Origin: Dipteronia dyeriana
Lineage: Eukaryota > Streptophyta > Magnoliopsida > Sapindales > Sapindaceae
Direction: 5' to 3'
Assembly (NCBI GenBank): GCA_032871835.1
Contig: CM065297.1
Coordinates: 29,459,598 to 29,523,597, forward strand
DNA: 64,000 nucleotides
The stretch's first letter is position 1; the number at the start of each line of letters is the position of its first letter. Under the pieces are notes generated by a model. The model was not told where the DNA came from, did not search any database, and was given only the letters and a program-made list of their open reading frames with translations. Position numbers and translations under genes: made by a program. Positions 23,286-35,127 of the stretch are shown here, piece by piece.

Positions 23286-24430
23286 TCAAAAGTAGAATTT
23301 TCTTAAGTGATCTGTATTCCAAGTATGATCGATGAGTCGACCATTCATATCCTCGAGCTTGTATGCCCCATTGCGGATCACCATTTTTATTAGGTATGGT
23401 CCTTCCCTGGTGGGCCCTAAGACCCTGTCTGACCTCTTCCTGGTATTCAACATTACTTTCCTGAGAACTAGGTCCCCTTCTTTAAAGTTTCAGGCTTTAA
23501 CCCTCCTGTTGAAGTACCTGGCAATCCTGCTTTGGTAGATTGCTACATTCTCAGCTATTCGATCTTGTTTCTCTTCCAAGAGATCCAAGCTAGCTCGGAG
23601 CTTACTTTCATTGCTCCTTGGTTCGAAATGTTGGACTTTATAGGATGTTAATTTATGCTTGATAGGTAGGACTGCTTCAACCCCAAAGGCTAACGAGTAG
23701 GAGTTTCCCCGATAGCTATTCTCCTTGTAGTACGGTAAGCCTAGAGGACCTCAGGAAGCTCCTCTGCCCATCTGCCTTTCTTCTGATGTAGCTTTTTCTT
23801 CAACAGCTTCTTAATAGTTTTGTTCATGGATTCCACTATACCGTTGGTCTTGGGGTAGGCAACCGAAGCAAACCGAAGTTCGATTCCCAAGCCTTAGTAA
23901 AAATCTTAGGAACGATCATTATCGAACTGTTTTCCAAGGTCAGCCATAATGACAAGAGTTGTTCCGAACCTACAAACGAGGTTAGTCTTGATGAACCTTG
24001 TTATGTTTTCTTCTGATATCTGAAAGAGCGATCCGGCTTCGACCCATCTTATGAAATAATCAATTGCCACTATAGCATACTTGACCTGAACCAGAGCTGT
24101 AGGAAGCGGTCCAATCAAGTCGACTCCCCACATAGCAAAGGGGTACGGTGAGCTAAGAACGACAATTGCTCTGGATGGAGGTGACTCAAATTGGCGGCCT
24201 TCTGGCATGCCTCACAGGCTTGCACCAAACTCTTTATGTCTTGATGGATGGTTGGCCAATAATGTCCCATACAGAGAACCTGATATGCCAAAGCTTCTCC
24301 ACCAATATGGTTCCCGCATTCCCAGAATGAACTTCTCTCAAAGCCCACTTGGAGTCTTCTGGGTGTAGACATCAAAGCAGGGAAAGGGATTTTCCCTTCC
24401 GATATTGATACCCATCCACCAAACAGGGGT
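23286..24430 (-). pseudogene. pol: Element B integrase
   Basis: The frame enters from a deletion junction near 24430. The zinc-binding head is at about 24130-24380 (YWPTIHQDIKSLVQACEAC). The core holds AIDYFIRWVEA, ADLGKQFDN and a Glu in GIVESMNKTIKK. The C-terminal part is shifted by several indels and ends HLRKFYF with a stop at 23286-23288. Leu again replaces Asn after the second catalytic Asp. Dead copy. Confidence 0.85.
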
Positions 24431-26034
24431 CACTAAGGCATAAGCGAGCTTCTCCAACAGAGTAAAGTTCTTTTCGGGTATGGTTAGAGCATGACTCATA
24501 TAGTAAATAGGTCGCTGGACCCTATCCCCACATTCCTTGACCAAGGCCCCGCTTACAGCGGTCTCTAAAACAGCCATGTATATTTGAAGCTCTTCTCCAG
24601 GACTTGGCTTAACCAGCAGTAGAGGCTTGATAGGTATTTTTTTCAAAGCTTGGAAAGCTTGTTCTCTCTCCTGATCCCATTTCATGTTTCTTCCTTACTT
24701 TATGGCTTTAAAGAATGGAAGACACTTATCGGTTAACCGAGAGATGAATCTATTGAGTGCTGCTACCTGTCCGGTTAAGGCTTGAACCTGTTTAAGAGAT
24801 GTGGGGGATTGTAGATCTAGGATAGCCATGATCTTTTCCGGGTTAGCCTCTATGCCTTTCTCATTAACCATGAAGACCAGAAACTTCCCCGCAGTTACCC
24901 CAAAGGCACATTTGGAAGGGTTCAACCTCATTTGGTTCTCCCTTAGGATCATGAAAGTTCGACGAAGGCCATCCAGGTGTCCTTCTGATGTTGACGATTC
25001 GATGATCATGTCGTTGATATACACCTCCATTTACCTTCAGATTTCAGGCTTGAACAACTGATTGACTCGCCGCTGATAAGTAGCTCCAGTGTTCTTGAGC
25101 CCGAAAGGCATCACCTTATAGTAGTATAAGCCTTGTGCTGTGATGAAACTGGTCTTTTCCTAGTCCGCGGGGCGCATCATAATCTGATTGTACCCTGAAA
25201 ATGCGTCCATGAAGCTCAGGAGCTTGTTTCCGGAGGTAGAATCGACCAGCAGATCAATTTTTGGTAAAGGGAAGTTGTCCTTTGGGCATGCCCAGTTGAG
25301 GTCGGTGTAATCTACACATATGCGCCACTTTCCATTTGCCATTATGACCATGACCATGTTGGCAATCCACTCGGGATAACGTGTTTCTATATTGAAGCCC
25401 GCCAGGGCCAATTTGTCCACCTCTTCCTGAACCACAACATTTATTTCGGTGTTAAAATGGCACCTAATGGGTTTGAAGGTCGGATCCACTAACAATCGAT
25501 GAGCAGGTAACGTCATTAGGATCCCTGGCATCTCAACATGACTTCAAGAAAAAATGTCGTTGAACTTTGTGAGGAGCTTGATCAAGCCCTATTTCATTCA
25601 TGGCTCAGGGGTGGCTCCGATTTTGATGACCTTCGAGGGATGGCCTATTCAGACAAGAATCTCTTCTAACTTATCCACTGGATGGCCGCTGGCCCATTCC
25701 CTTCTTTGTTCCTGCATGTCAGGCATTATAAGGCCATCTTTAGGGTGATCGGTGGGTCCTACATCTTTGAGGCTTAGTGTAGAGGCTGCCCTGTCTTGGA
25801 TCTTTTTCACATGGGTGAGTTGTTTTGCTAGAGCTGTTGGGTTGGCAGATATTGCGTAGCATCTTCTGGTTGTTTGCTGATCACCCCGAACTTCCCCCAC
25901 CTTGTTTCCTACTGGGAACTTCAGGACGTTGTGGTAAATAGAGAGGACCCATTTCAAGGATGATAGAAATAGCCTTCCTAATATTGCATTATAGGCCGAT
26001 GGGGTATCAACCACCACGAAGTCAGCCATGATAT
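24431..26034 (-). pseudogene. pol: Element B reverse transcriptase with truncated RNase H
   Basis: RT copies the element RNA to DNA. It shows RYPEWIANMVMV, FMDAFSGYNQIMM and the active-site box as VYINDM, where the first Asp of the usual YxDD is Asn. RNase H begins (KWDQEREQAFQALKK, YYMSHALT, LLEKLAYALVT) but is cut at about 24430, where the sequence jumps straight to the integrase head. Compared with D, about 880 bases are missing, including the whole archaeal-type RNase H. Frameshifts near 25035 and 24690. Confidence 0.85.
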
Positions 26035-28316
26035 TCTACTGGAGAGGTGTGGCTCTAATGGTCACTGGTAGGATTTGATCCCATGAGTGTGATTGAGTCC
26101 CCAGTGAACCCATATAACAGAGTAGTGCAGCTATTGTAACACCACTATTTCAGGTTTAACTTTTCTAAGGTATCTTTAAACAGGATGTCAACGCTGCTAC
26201 CTGTGTCGACAAGCACACGGTGTACCATGCAGTTTGCAATCTATATCATGATCACTATGGGGTCATCATGAGGTTGCACGATGTTGTAGACGTTTACTTC
26301 GGTCAAAATGATTTGTGACGGCTTGGAGGGGTTGGTTGGTCTCTGGTCAACCTTAAAAATATCCCGTTCCTCATCCGTACGAGGGACCTTCCTCACATGG
26401 TTTTTCCTAGAACTGTTGGAGATGCCAGCCAGAGTAGGCCCCGTATGATAGTTTGTATTATCTGAATCTGTTGCATCAGGTCCACCTGCTCCCACTTTTT
26501 TTTCTCGGCATGCTATCGAATCTAGACTTGCACCTCCCTTCCAGTCTGAATGTTCTCCCTGACTTGTTGTAAGAATTCCACCAGACATCCTCCCATTATC
26601 AAAGCCTCGATCTGGTTCCGCAGGTTGTAGCATTCTAAAGTGTTGTGCCCCATGTCCTCGTGAAAGTAACAATATTTATAACAATTTTGTTTATTGACCG
26701 GGGCTTTCATGGGAGCGGGCTTCTGTAACAAACCCTTGTCCCGAATGGCGAGATAGACTAATTCACAGGATGTATTTAAGGGAGTGTAATGATCATTCCC
26801 CCTCTCATCGCTAGCTATACGGGCCACTGTCCTGGGAGGTAGTGAAGCTTAAAGAGGAGTTTGCTTATCTGGATATCTTTCTGATCTAGGTTGAGGAAGG
26901 GAGAAGCGGTATGTTGATTTGTTAAGGGGTTTGTTCTGGTTTTTCTGAGCTTGCTCGGGTCTAGAAGCTTCCTTCTTTTGTCACTTTACGACTCTCATCC
27001 TGTCATGTTCCATCTTGACCTTGAACTGTTCGTCGACCTCAATCTGCTCTAGAGCCCTATCATAGGCTTCTTAGTAAGTTTCCAGAGGTCTCTTGGCAAA
27101 AGATGTGAAAAGTTTTCCTGCCCCAGGTTCCTTCTGAAGTTGGCGAGGGTTTCTTTCACAGTGAAGACCCCCATCTAGATGAATACCTTATGGAAACACT
27201 CGATAAAGCCCAGAGGGTTTCCCCTCTCTCCTAGATCACTTACTGTAGGTGGATTGGGTCCTTTAGTCAGGGCTTAACTCCCTGGAATTGTGAGCAGAAA
27301 TAGGTTGATAGCATGGTGAAAGAATCCACACTTTTAACAGGTAGTTTCCTAAACCTGGTTTTTTTGTAATCCGTGAGTGTAGTGGGGAACATTCGACATA
27401 TAGCTGCCCTGGTCATGTTCTGGACCTCAATTAGTTGAACGAAGCTCACTAAGTGGCTCAGAGGATCCTCAGTCCTGGAGAATCTGTCAGTTGGCATTTT
27501 GAATTTAGGCGAGAGCTCCGCCTCTCAGATCCTTCTTGTGAAGAGAGCATTCATTTCACATAGAGGATCTTTCTTGTCCTCCTTATACTTTCCCGTCTTT
27601 ATTAATTGGACCTCATTGAGTTGCTTTCGACATTTGCTTTCGGATCTTTCTGAAGCTCTGCCAACTGGTCTTTTAGATGTTTGCTTTCGGATTTCCTTGA
27701 GTTGATCTCGGTTTCCTCACCATCGGATCCTTCTGATGAACTGGCGACTTCTACTCGGTTCCTTTTTCAAAGCGGGTCTGCTCAAGGGCTTTGCTGACTT
27801 TCTTCCTCCCTACCTTGGGCTTCCTTCATTGAATTCGTTGGGTGGAGAAACTCTCTGCGCTCTCGGGGGAGGTTGCCGCCGTGGATTTGACTTGCCTTGG
27901 TTGGTAGCGTGGCAGTGCTTCAGGAACAGGGGGCATGGGTTCTAACCTATCCCGGATCGAGTTTGGGAGTCTTGTTCTATTACCAACTGGTTCCCGAGGA
28001 GTAGGTCCCAGGCGATCAAAGGCGGGTCGCCTAGCCCTGGGCATGCTTGACTCCCTCTTATTGCAAAGGTTTGCTTGCTGGATGGTAATGCCCTCAGCGA
28101 GCAGTCGAAGGAGAACGTTTTCTACGAAGGCCGCCGCTTGCTGGTCAAGCTCGACCTGATTTCACAGAAGGGGATCCAGAGCCCGTACAATGGCCTCTAG
28201 GCTGGAACCCGGCTATAGAGCCAGGTTTTCCTCCCTTTCTTCAGGACTATTCGTGTTGACGCAGCAGAAGGCTGTCCCGATGCGCCCGACTGTCCTTGTG
28301 TTAAGCGGAGCCTCAT
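26035..28316 (-). pseudogene. gag: Element B gag and protease
   Basis: The start ATG at 28316 gives MRLRLTQGQSGASGQPSAAS. The gag core is at 27267-27497 (MPTDRFSRTEDPLSHL, TTLTDYKKTRFRKLP). The knuckle-like motif is at about 26600-26690: CYFHEDMGHNTLEC, spaced C-x2-H-x4-H-x4-C. Protease is at about 26150-26240 (VLVDTGSSVDILFKDTLEK, DTG intact). Several stops and frameshifts lie between 27060 and 28200. Confidence 0.84.
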
Positions 28317-28362
28317 GATTCCTGTAAAATAAAAAACTTTTGAATATAAAGATTGTCGTGGT

Positions 28363-28380
28363 TTCCCACAGACGGTATTA
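28363..28380 (-). promoter_or_regulatory. Primer-binding site of element B
   Basis: On the minus strand TAATACCGTCTGTGGGAA, separated from the LTR by CTTTC. The start is decayed relative to D and E (TGGCACC, TAGCGCC). Confidence 0.7.
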
Positions 28381-28385
28381 GAAAG

Positions 28386-28973
28386 TGTTGACAATAAATT
28401 TGCTCAGGATGAGAAATTCTTATTAACACCCTCGAGACCACTACCACGGAAGTTGTGGCCCGGGTCGGTACTGTTTATACCTGACTTGTTTTAGAGGTAA
28501 ACGAGAGGCTGGATTGCAAGGATACAAATGGGTGCGTTTATTATTGATTACTTGCTTTGGTATACAGATTGCTCTCTCATATGCTCACAGTCTCTCTAGG
28601 ATCTAGGAAGGTGGTAACTTCGTACTTGTCGAATAGTTGAAACGAAGGTGGCCGTGTTCTTAACATAGAATTTAGCTTTTCTTTTCTTCTATCTGTCGTT
28701 CTTCCTTTTTTTTTGTCTACCTCTACTTCTCTTTCTTTTTTGTATATCATGCTTGGCCCTATTTATATCTGGTCTAAGTAGGTTTGAATTCGCTGATATC
28801 CCGCCACAATCCTATGAATCCGTTACCTCCTTATCGGGTAGGGGCCTTTCCCTGCTTCTACGGGGTAGCTTTGTGGTCTATCCAGGCTTCATGAACATCG
28901 ATTATGGGCTTTGACTTGTGGCGGCTAAATGGAAATTTTCTCTTTGACCCCTGGCCAAATTTTACTATTAACA
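28386..28973 (-). mobile_element. 5' LTR of element B, internally deleted
   Basis: The ends are intact (TGTTGACAATAAATTTGC on the left, TTTTACTATTAACA on the right) but the length is 588 bp against 1174 bp for the 3' LTR. The missing part lies between the sequence near 28838 (CCTTATCGGG) and GGCCTTTCCCTGCTTC. Confidence 0.92.
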
Positions 28974-28978
28974 GATAC

Positions 28979-31924
28979 CTTGGAAAACTGAACTTGAAAC
29001 AGTGGTATTACAATAGCTGCACAACCCTGTTGTATGGATTTACTGGGGACTCGATCATACCTGTTGGGTCGAAGATCCATCCAGTGATCGTAGGAACAAC
29101 CCCCCTTCAACAAAATATCATGACTGACTTCGTGGTGGTGCAACCTACAATGCGATATTAGAAAGATCTTTCATGTCAACCTTGAAGGGCGTCTTATCAA
29201 TTTACCACAACGTCCTAAAGTTTCCAGTAGAAGACAAGGTGGGGAAAATACGCAGTGACCAGCAAGCAGCTAGGAAGTGTTATGCAGTGTCAGCCAACCC
29301 GACAGCTTTAGCGAAACAGTTTGCTCAGGTTACGACGATACAGAATTAGGTAAACCCCCAGATGACCCTAGAGGATGTAGAGCCCGCAAATCACTTAGAG
29401 GATGATCTTAAGATTCCAGACGAAAAGAAGAATAACAGGGAATGGGCCAGCGAGCATCCAGTGGATGAGCTAGAAGAGATACCCATCTAGATGGATGACC
29501 CCTCGAAGGTCGTCAAGGTCGGAGCAACTCTCTAACCAGAAGTGAATGAAGGTCTGATCAGGCTTCTCAAAGAATTCATTGACATCTTTGCTTAGAGTCA
29601 CGACGAGATGCTCAGGATCTTGATATCATTGGTTGTTCACCGTTTGGCTATAAATCCGATCTTCAAGCTCATTAGACAAAAAAGGCACTATTTTAACGCC
29701 GAAAGAAATGTCGTGGTTCAAGAAGAAATGGATAACTTGATCAGAGCAGTCTTTATCAGAGAGGCGCGTTACCCCGAATGGATCGCTAATGTGGTCATGT
29801 TCACGAAAGCGAATGGAAAGTGGCGTATGTGTGTCAATTAAACCGACCTCAATCGGGCATGTCCAAAAGACAGTTTCCCTTTACCAAAGATCGATCAATT
29901 GGTTGAATCCACGTCCAAAAACAAGCCCCTTAGCTTCATGGATGCATTCTCAGGGTACAACCAGATCATGATGCACCCTGCTGACCAAGACAAGACCAAC
30001 TTTAGCACCGGGCAGGGCCTGTACTGCTATAAGGTAATGTTGTTTGGGCTTAAGAATGCGGGAGCTACATATCAACGGTTGGTCAATCGGCTATTCAAGC
30101 CCGAGATTGGATAAATCAATGGAAGTATACATCAACGACATGATTACCAAGTCACCAACCATAGAAGGGCATCAGAATGACCTTCGCAGAACTTTCATGA
30201 TTCTAAGGGAAAACCAGATGAGATTAAACCCCTCCAAATATGCCTTTGAGGTAACTGCGGGAAAGTTTCTGGGTTTCATGGTTCATGAGAGAGGAATAGA
30301 GGCTAACCCAGAAAAGATCAAAGCTATCCTAGATCTAGAATCCCCCACTTCACTCAAACAGGTTTAAGTCTTGACTAGATAGATAGCGGTGCTCAACAGG
30401 TTCATTGCTTGATCATCCGATAAGTGTTTCCCTTTCTTTAGAGCTATCAAGCAGGGAAGGGACATGAAATGGGACCAGAAAAGTGAGCAAGCCTTTCATG
30501 CCTTGAAAAAGTACCTGTCAAGCCCTCTGTTACTGGCCAAGCCAAGTCTGGGAGAGGAGTTACAAATCTACTTAGCTGTTTCGGAAATGGCAATGAGTAT
30601 GGCCTTGGTTAAGGAATGTGGAGATAGGGTCCAGCAACCTGTCTACTACGTAAGTCATGCCCTAACCAGGCTAGAAAAGAATTATACCCTTTTAGAGAAA
30701 CTCGCTTATTCCCTGGTGACCTCGTTAAGGAAGCTCTTTCTCTACTTTCAAGCTTACAAAATAGCAGTAGTGACGGACCAACCTTTCTGTCAGTTCCTAC
30801 AGAAGTCAGACGTGTCCGAAAGACTGGTCTTATGGGCCATAGAACTCACCCATTTTGATTTAAGGTATAAACCCAGGACCGTAGTTAAAGCCCAAGCTCT
30901 AGCAGACTTTATGGTAGAGCTCTTAGTGTCTCTAGGCCAATAGACCTCCACAGCAACAAATATAGCTCATAAGAAGATTCCAGAATCTGACAGCTGGCCG
31001 GAAGGCTGCAAGTCATGGATCCTTTAAACTGATGCAGCATTCTAGCAAGCAGGGGAAGAAGCGGGCATAGTCTCGATAGACCTAGAGGGGGTCGAGTGTT
31101 GGCACTGTTTCAAATTCAAATTTATTGCCACTAGCAATGAAGCAGAGTATGAAGCCCTCCTAACTGGGATGAGGGCAGCAGCTGAGCTCGAGGTTGATTA
31201 CCTTCAGGACAAAAGTGACTTATTACTTATAGTCAATCAGGTTTCTAAGGACTATCAGGCCAAAGGAGATAACATGGTTGCCTACTTGAAGCAAGTTCAG
31301 CTGCTTAAGAATAAATTCAAGAGATTTAAGATCGAGCAGGTGCCTTGATAATAGAATCGTCAAGCTGACGTCATAGCCAAGATAGTTGTAAATAGGGGCC
31401 AAGCCTTGCCATAGGGAGTCCCTCTCCAATTGATCTCCCTGCCAAGCACAGTAGCGGGCAATGAGTCTTATTCCTTGGATCTGTAGCCATATTGGATGGA
31501 CCCAATTATGGTTTATCTCCAAGAAGGAAAGATCCCCAAGGAGCCCGACCAAGTCAGAAGAATTAAGAAGCTCTCAGTCCGATATTGCCTAGTAAATGGG
31601 TACCTCTACATGAGGGGCAGGTCTCTTCCTCTGCTGCGATGTTTACATCCTGATGATTCCCAATGGGCATTAAGAGAGGTTAATTCTAGGGAATGAGGAA
31701 ACCACATTGGTGGTGAAGCTTTGGCATATCAGGTACTCTGCGTGGGGGCTAACTACCCATTAAGACATTAAGATTTTTGTTCAATCCCACGAACCGTGCA
31801 AGATGACCTCTAACCTGAGCCACCTCCCACTAGAGCGCCTGTCATCTCTCGGCTCGCCTTAAACCTCTGCTATATAAGGGGTCGACCATATTGGTCCACT
31901 TCCAATCACTCCAGGACAAGCTAA
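28979..31924 (+). pseudogene. pol: Element A protease end, RT, two RNases H, integrase head
   Basis: Coding resumes exactly where B interrupted it (LEKLNLK-like context). RT is at about 29650-30260: RYPEWIANVVMF, FMDAFSGYNQIMMHPAD, and VYINDMITKS with Asn for the first catalytic Asp. Ty3-type RNase H is at 30460-30900 (WDQKSEQAFHALKKYL, VVTDQPF). Archaeal-type RNase H is at about 31010-31390 (NEAEYEALLTGM; the final Asp in RQADVIAK). Integrase head 31490-31830: HPDDSQWALREV and GNHIGGEALAYQV, but the CxxC half is destroyed. Element E breaks the integrase at 31929. Many stops, and a frameshift near 30110. Confidence 0.86.
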
Positions 31925-31929
31925 CGTGC

Positions 31930-32164
31930 TGTTAACCGAAAATTCACACTAGGTGGAAAATCTCGATAAACACCCTTGAGACAACTACCACGGTGGTGGT
32001 GGCCGGGTTTGGTACCTCTAGAACCTTAGTGATCTTGTATGAATATAAAGGAGGATGAAACAGTAGGTAGGAGACAAGTCATCCCTCCCGTCGGGCTTCG
32101 TGCTTATGAAGTAGATCTAGGGAGCTCGAGGTTCCCTTGCTGGTGCAAAGGGAGTGATCCTGGA
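31930..32164 (-). mobile_element. Left part of the 3' LTR of element E
   Basis: It is collinear with 48927-49155 (the 5' LTR), from TGTTAACCGAAAATTC to GTGATCCTGGA. At 32164/32165 it changes in mid-sequence to the antisense gene of element C, so about 1 kb of LTR and the 3' end of C were deleted together. Confidence 0.87.
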
Positions 32165-32766
32165 AGCTCCAGGTCGAGGTGGAAGCCTCTTTTAGGGAAG
32201 GGTACTTCTATGCCTCCTGTGAGGTTACAGGGGCCCTTTCTCCCCCATTCGATCTCTCTAGCATCACTGGATGAGATAGAGAAGAGGTCAAGTCATAGGC
32301 CGCGGAGATGTCTCACCCCAAAAATGATGGAGCTGTTCCTTCTGGGAGGGAGCTGGGAAGCGGTTGGAGGTGTTAGATCTGCCTCCTCCTGTTCCAACCT
32401 TCCCATTATCTAGTCTTGGTGAGTCCTCGAAGGGGGTCCAAACGAGGTCCTAGAAAGAGGCCTTGCTGAAGCCCGAGACCCTTCTGTAGTGCTTTCAAGA
32501 GTAGAGTCAACAGAAGGCGGGAACATGCCTGAGTTAGTGGCCAGCCTTCTTAATGTAGCCATACCACCTGAAGTTATGGCGGTGATCAATAAAATCGTGG
32601 AGGAGGATCCTGTTGACCTTGAAGCAGCAGTTGCAGATCCCTAGAGAAGGTGGAGATGATTGATACAGCTGATCAGGAAGAGCTACGACCAGAGAGGGGA
32701 GCAAGAAGTGAAGTTCATTCTGTGGATGAGGAGGCTGAAAACCATCAAGAATATGAAGAAGTTTGA
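32165..32766 (+). pseudogene. Element C antisense gene, 3' fragment
   Basis: Only the last exon remains. It starts at the deletion junction with the coiled-coil block (GYFYAS, LSPPFDLSSI), continues with a MSHPKNDGAVPSG-like segment and the VESTEGGNMPELVASLLN block, and ends with the acidic tail and stop near 32764-32766. Several frameshifts are present. Confidence 0.75.
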
Positions 32767-33239
32767 ATTCTCTCTTTTGTGATTTACTTTAAGTGCTCGG
32801 AAAAGGGGGTGGGCATCCTATCTCTAAACGTGTTTGACCATTTATTATTTTTCTTTTTTGTAGCCCAGAATCAGTGGTGGGCTCCCTGCCTGCTGTAGCC
32901 TTATCGGGGAATAGGCTCCCCCGTACATTAATGAATTCCAACTTTAGATCCAGTTCATTCCCCGACTTGCATGTATTTCCTCGATCTCCCTCTAGGTCCG
33001 ACGTTCACAACACATTGACTTATCTCTGGGGAAATAACAAGATAAGAAAAACGTTTAAGCATGAAAACTGACATTTAGCGTCGGGCTTTCTGACCATTAA
33101 ACCTTGCAGCTCAAATTCCTTAGTCGATAGTCCCCTTGTTTGATTGTAGGCCTGTTGCAGTGAGTGACCACGTATCAAGGGGGGCTAGTAACCAGAACTA
33201 ACTGGTATATTTAGAGTTAATCGAGCCCTCTATCCTTGA
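32767..33239 (+). other. 3' flank of the antisense gene of C
   Basis: It is homologous to 21665-22444 in B with one copy of the segment that B duplicates. The AATAAA found in B is mutated here (ATTAATGAA). No gene is seen. Confidence 0.6.
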
Positions 33240-33690
33240 TTCCTTTTAGGGGGTTGTAGCCTGACCAAGGCATCAGGAGGGCTATCTAGTTATTTCCTTG
33301 TCTTGATATCTGGATGACAACTATGCCCTTACACTTAGATCCTTTTCAGGGGTGGTAGCATGACCAAGGCATCAGGAGGGCTATCTAGCCTTTTACTGGT
33401 CTTGAGATCTTGATGGCAACTATGCTCTTACACTCAGATCCTTCTTGGGGGTGGTAGCCAGACCAAGGCATTAGGAGGGCTATCTAGCTTTTTCCTGGTC
33501 TAGAGCTCTGGATGACAACTATGCTCTTACACTCAGATCCTTCTTGGGGATGGTAGCCTGACCAAGGCATCATGAGGGATATCTAGCTATTTCCTTGTCT
33601 CGAGATCTGAATGGCAACTAAGCTCATACACTCAGACCTTTCTTGGCAGGGGGTAGTGCCCGGCAGAGGCATCAGAAGTGGCGGGGGGCT
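33240..33690 (+). repeat. 99-bp tandem repeat, about 4-5 copies (element C)
   Basis: Same unit and orientation as in B, with marks GACCAAGGCATCAGGAGGG and CTATGCTCTTACACTCAGA. The frame is broken by small indels. Confidence 0.88.
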
Positions 33691-33794
33691 TCCCCGGCTT
33701 ACCCCTGGTCTTGAATTGATAATGTCAAAATTTCCATGTATACCCAAATCATTGTAGGACATAGTTGAAGAACGAGTAAACAAGAAAGGCAACC

Positions 33795-33800
33795 TTTATT
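33795..33800 (-). promoter_or_regulatory. AATAAA signal after pol (element C)
   Basis: Same position and context as in G, B and D, about 77 bases past the integrase stop on the minus strand. Confidence 0.5.
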
Positions 33801-33876
33801 GATATGGAGGATGTAGTACATTATTGTCAGAAAAAAAAGAAACTAGTCGGAGGTCGCCTACTCCTGAGTCCCCTAT

Positions 33877-35127
33877 TCAAGGGTAGAATTTCCTTATGTG
33901 ATCCGTATTCCAAGTATGGTCGATGAGTAGTCTATTCATATCCTCGAGCTTGTACGCCCTATTATGGATAACCATCTTTATTAGGTATGGTCCTTCCCAA
34001 TTGGACCCTACGACCCCGTCTGACCTCTTCTTTGTGTTCAACATTACTTTTCTGGGGACTAGGTCCCCTTCTTCAAAGCTTCGGGCTTTACTCCTGTTGA
34101 AGTACCTGGCAATTCTGCTTTGGTAGATCGCTACCTTCTCAGCTATTCGATCTTGCTTTTTCTCCAGGAAGTCCAAGCTACCTCGGAGCTTACTTTCACT
34201 GCTCCCTGGTTCAAATTGTTGGACTCTAAGGGAAGTCAACTTGTGCTCGATAGGTAGTACCGCTGTAACCCCAAAGGCCAGCGAGTAGGGTGTTTCCCTG
34301 GTAGCTATTCTCCTTGTAGTGCGGTAAGCCAAGAGGACCTCGGGAAGCTCTTCTACCCATCTGCCTTTCTTCTGCTGTAGCTTTTTCTTCAACGACTTTT
34401 TAACCTTTTTGTTCGTGGATTCCACCAAACCATTCGTCATAGGGTGGGCTACCGAAGCAAACCAAAGGTCGATTCACAAGCCTTCTTAGAAATCTCTGAA
34501 TCGGCCATTATCAAACTATTTTCTGAGGTCGGTTATGATGGCAAGAGGGGTTCTGAACCTGCAAACTACATTGGTCTTGATGAACCTTGTTGTGTTTTCT
34601 TCTGATATCTGGGAGAGTGGTCATACTTTAACTCATCTTGTGAAATAATCAATCGTTATGATAGCGTGCTTGGCCTGTTTTGGAGCTGTAGGAAGAGGTC
34701 CAATCAAATCGACTCCTCACACAGCAAAGGGGTACAGCGAGATAAGGGATGACAAGCGCTCCGGAGGGAGGTGACTCAAGTTTACGGCCTTTTGGCATGC
34801 CTCGCAGGTTTGTACTAAGTTCTTAGCATCTTGATGGATGGTCGGCCAATAATACCCCATGCGGAGAACCTGATATGCCAAGGCTTCTCCACCAATATGG
34901 TTCCCGCATTCCCCGGAATGAACCTCTCTCAAAACCCACTTGACGTCTTCAGGGTGTAGACATCGGAGCAGGAGAAGGGATTTCCCCCTTCGGTATAATT
35001 GCCCATTCACCATACAATACCGGACCAATAGCCTTTTAACCCTCCTAGCTTGGTCGGCCTCCCCTGAGAGTTGACCGTTCTGTAGATACTCCATAATTGG
35101 ATCCATCCAGCACGGCTGTCGATCCAC
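33877..35127 (-). pseudogene. pol: Element C integrase
   Basis: The head (34717-35127) is open and complete: EVHSGECGNHIGG and TCEACQK give the HHCC zinc site. The core spans about 34440-34716; a stop sits inside the second catalytic motif near 34520, where others read DLGKQFDN. The C-terminal part (33877-34440) is open, with the catalytic Glu in LVESTNKKVKK, then EGPYLIKMVI and the end HIRKFYP. It ends at 33877 without a chromodomain. Confidence 0.88.

Larger units (their letters stand above)
17549..28973 (-). mobile_element. Element B: near-complete element nested in A's protease
   Basis: Both LTRs are present (17549-18722 and 28386-28973) and the element is flanked by perfect duplications GATAC at 17544-17548 and 28974-28978. 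Read on the minus strand, the order is 5' LTR, primer-binding site, gag, protease, RT, RNase H remnant, integrase, 99-bp repeats, the antisense gene (plus strand) and 3' LTR; about 11.4 kb. The second RNase H is deleted and the 5' LTR has lost about half its length. All coding frames are broken. Confidence 0.93.

Noticed and set aside
31930..32164. This LTR piece as a separate solo LTR
   Set aside because: It lacks its other end, abuts the duplication CGTGC that matches CATGC at 63222, and is collinear with E's 5' LTR.
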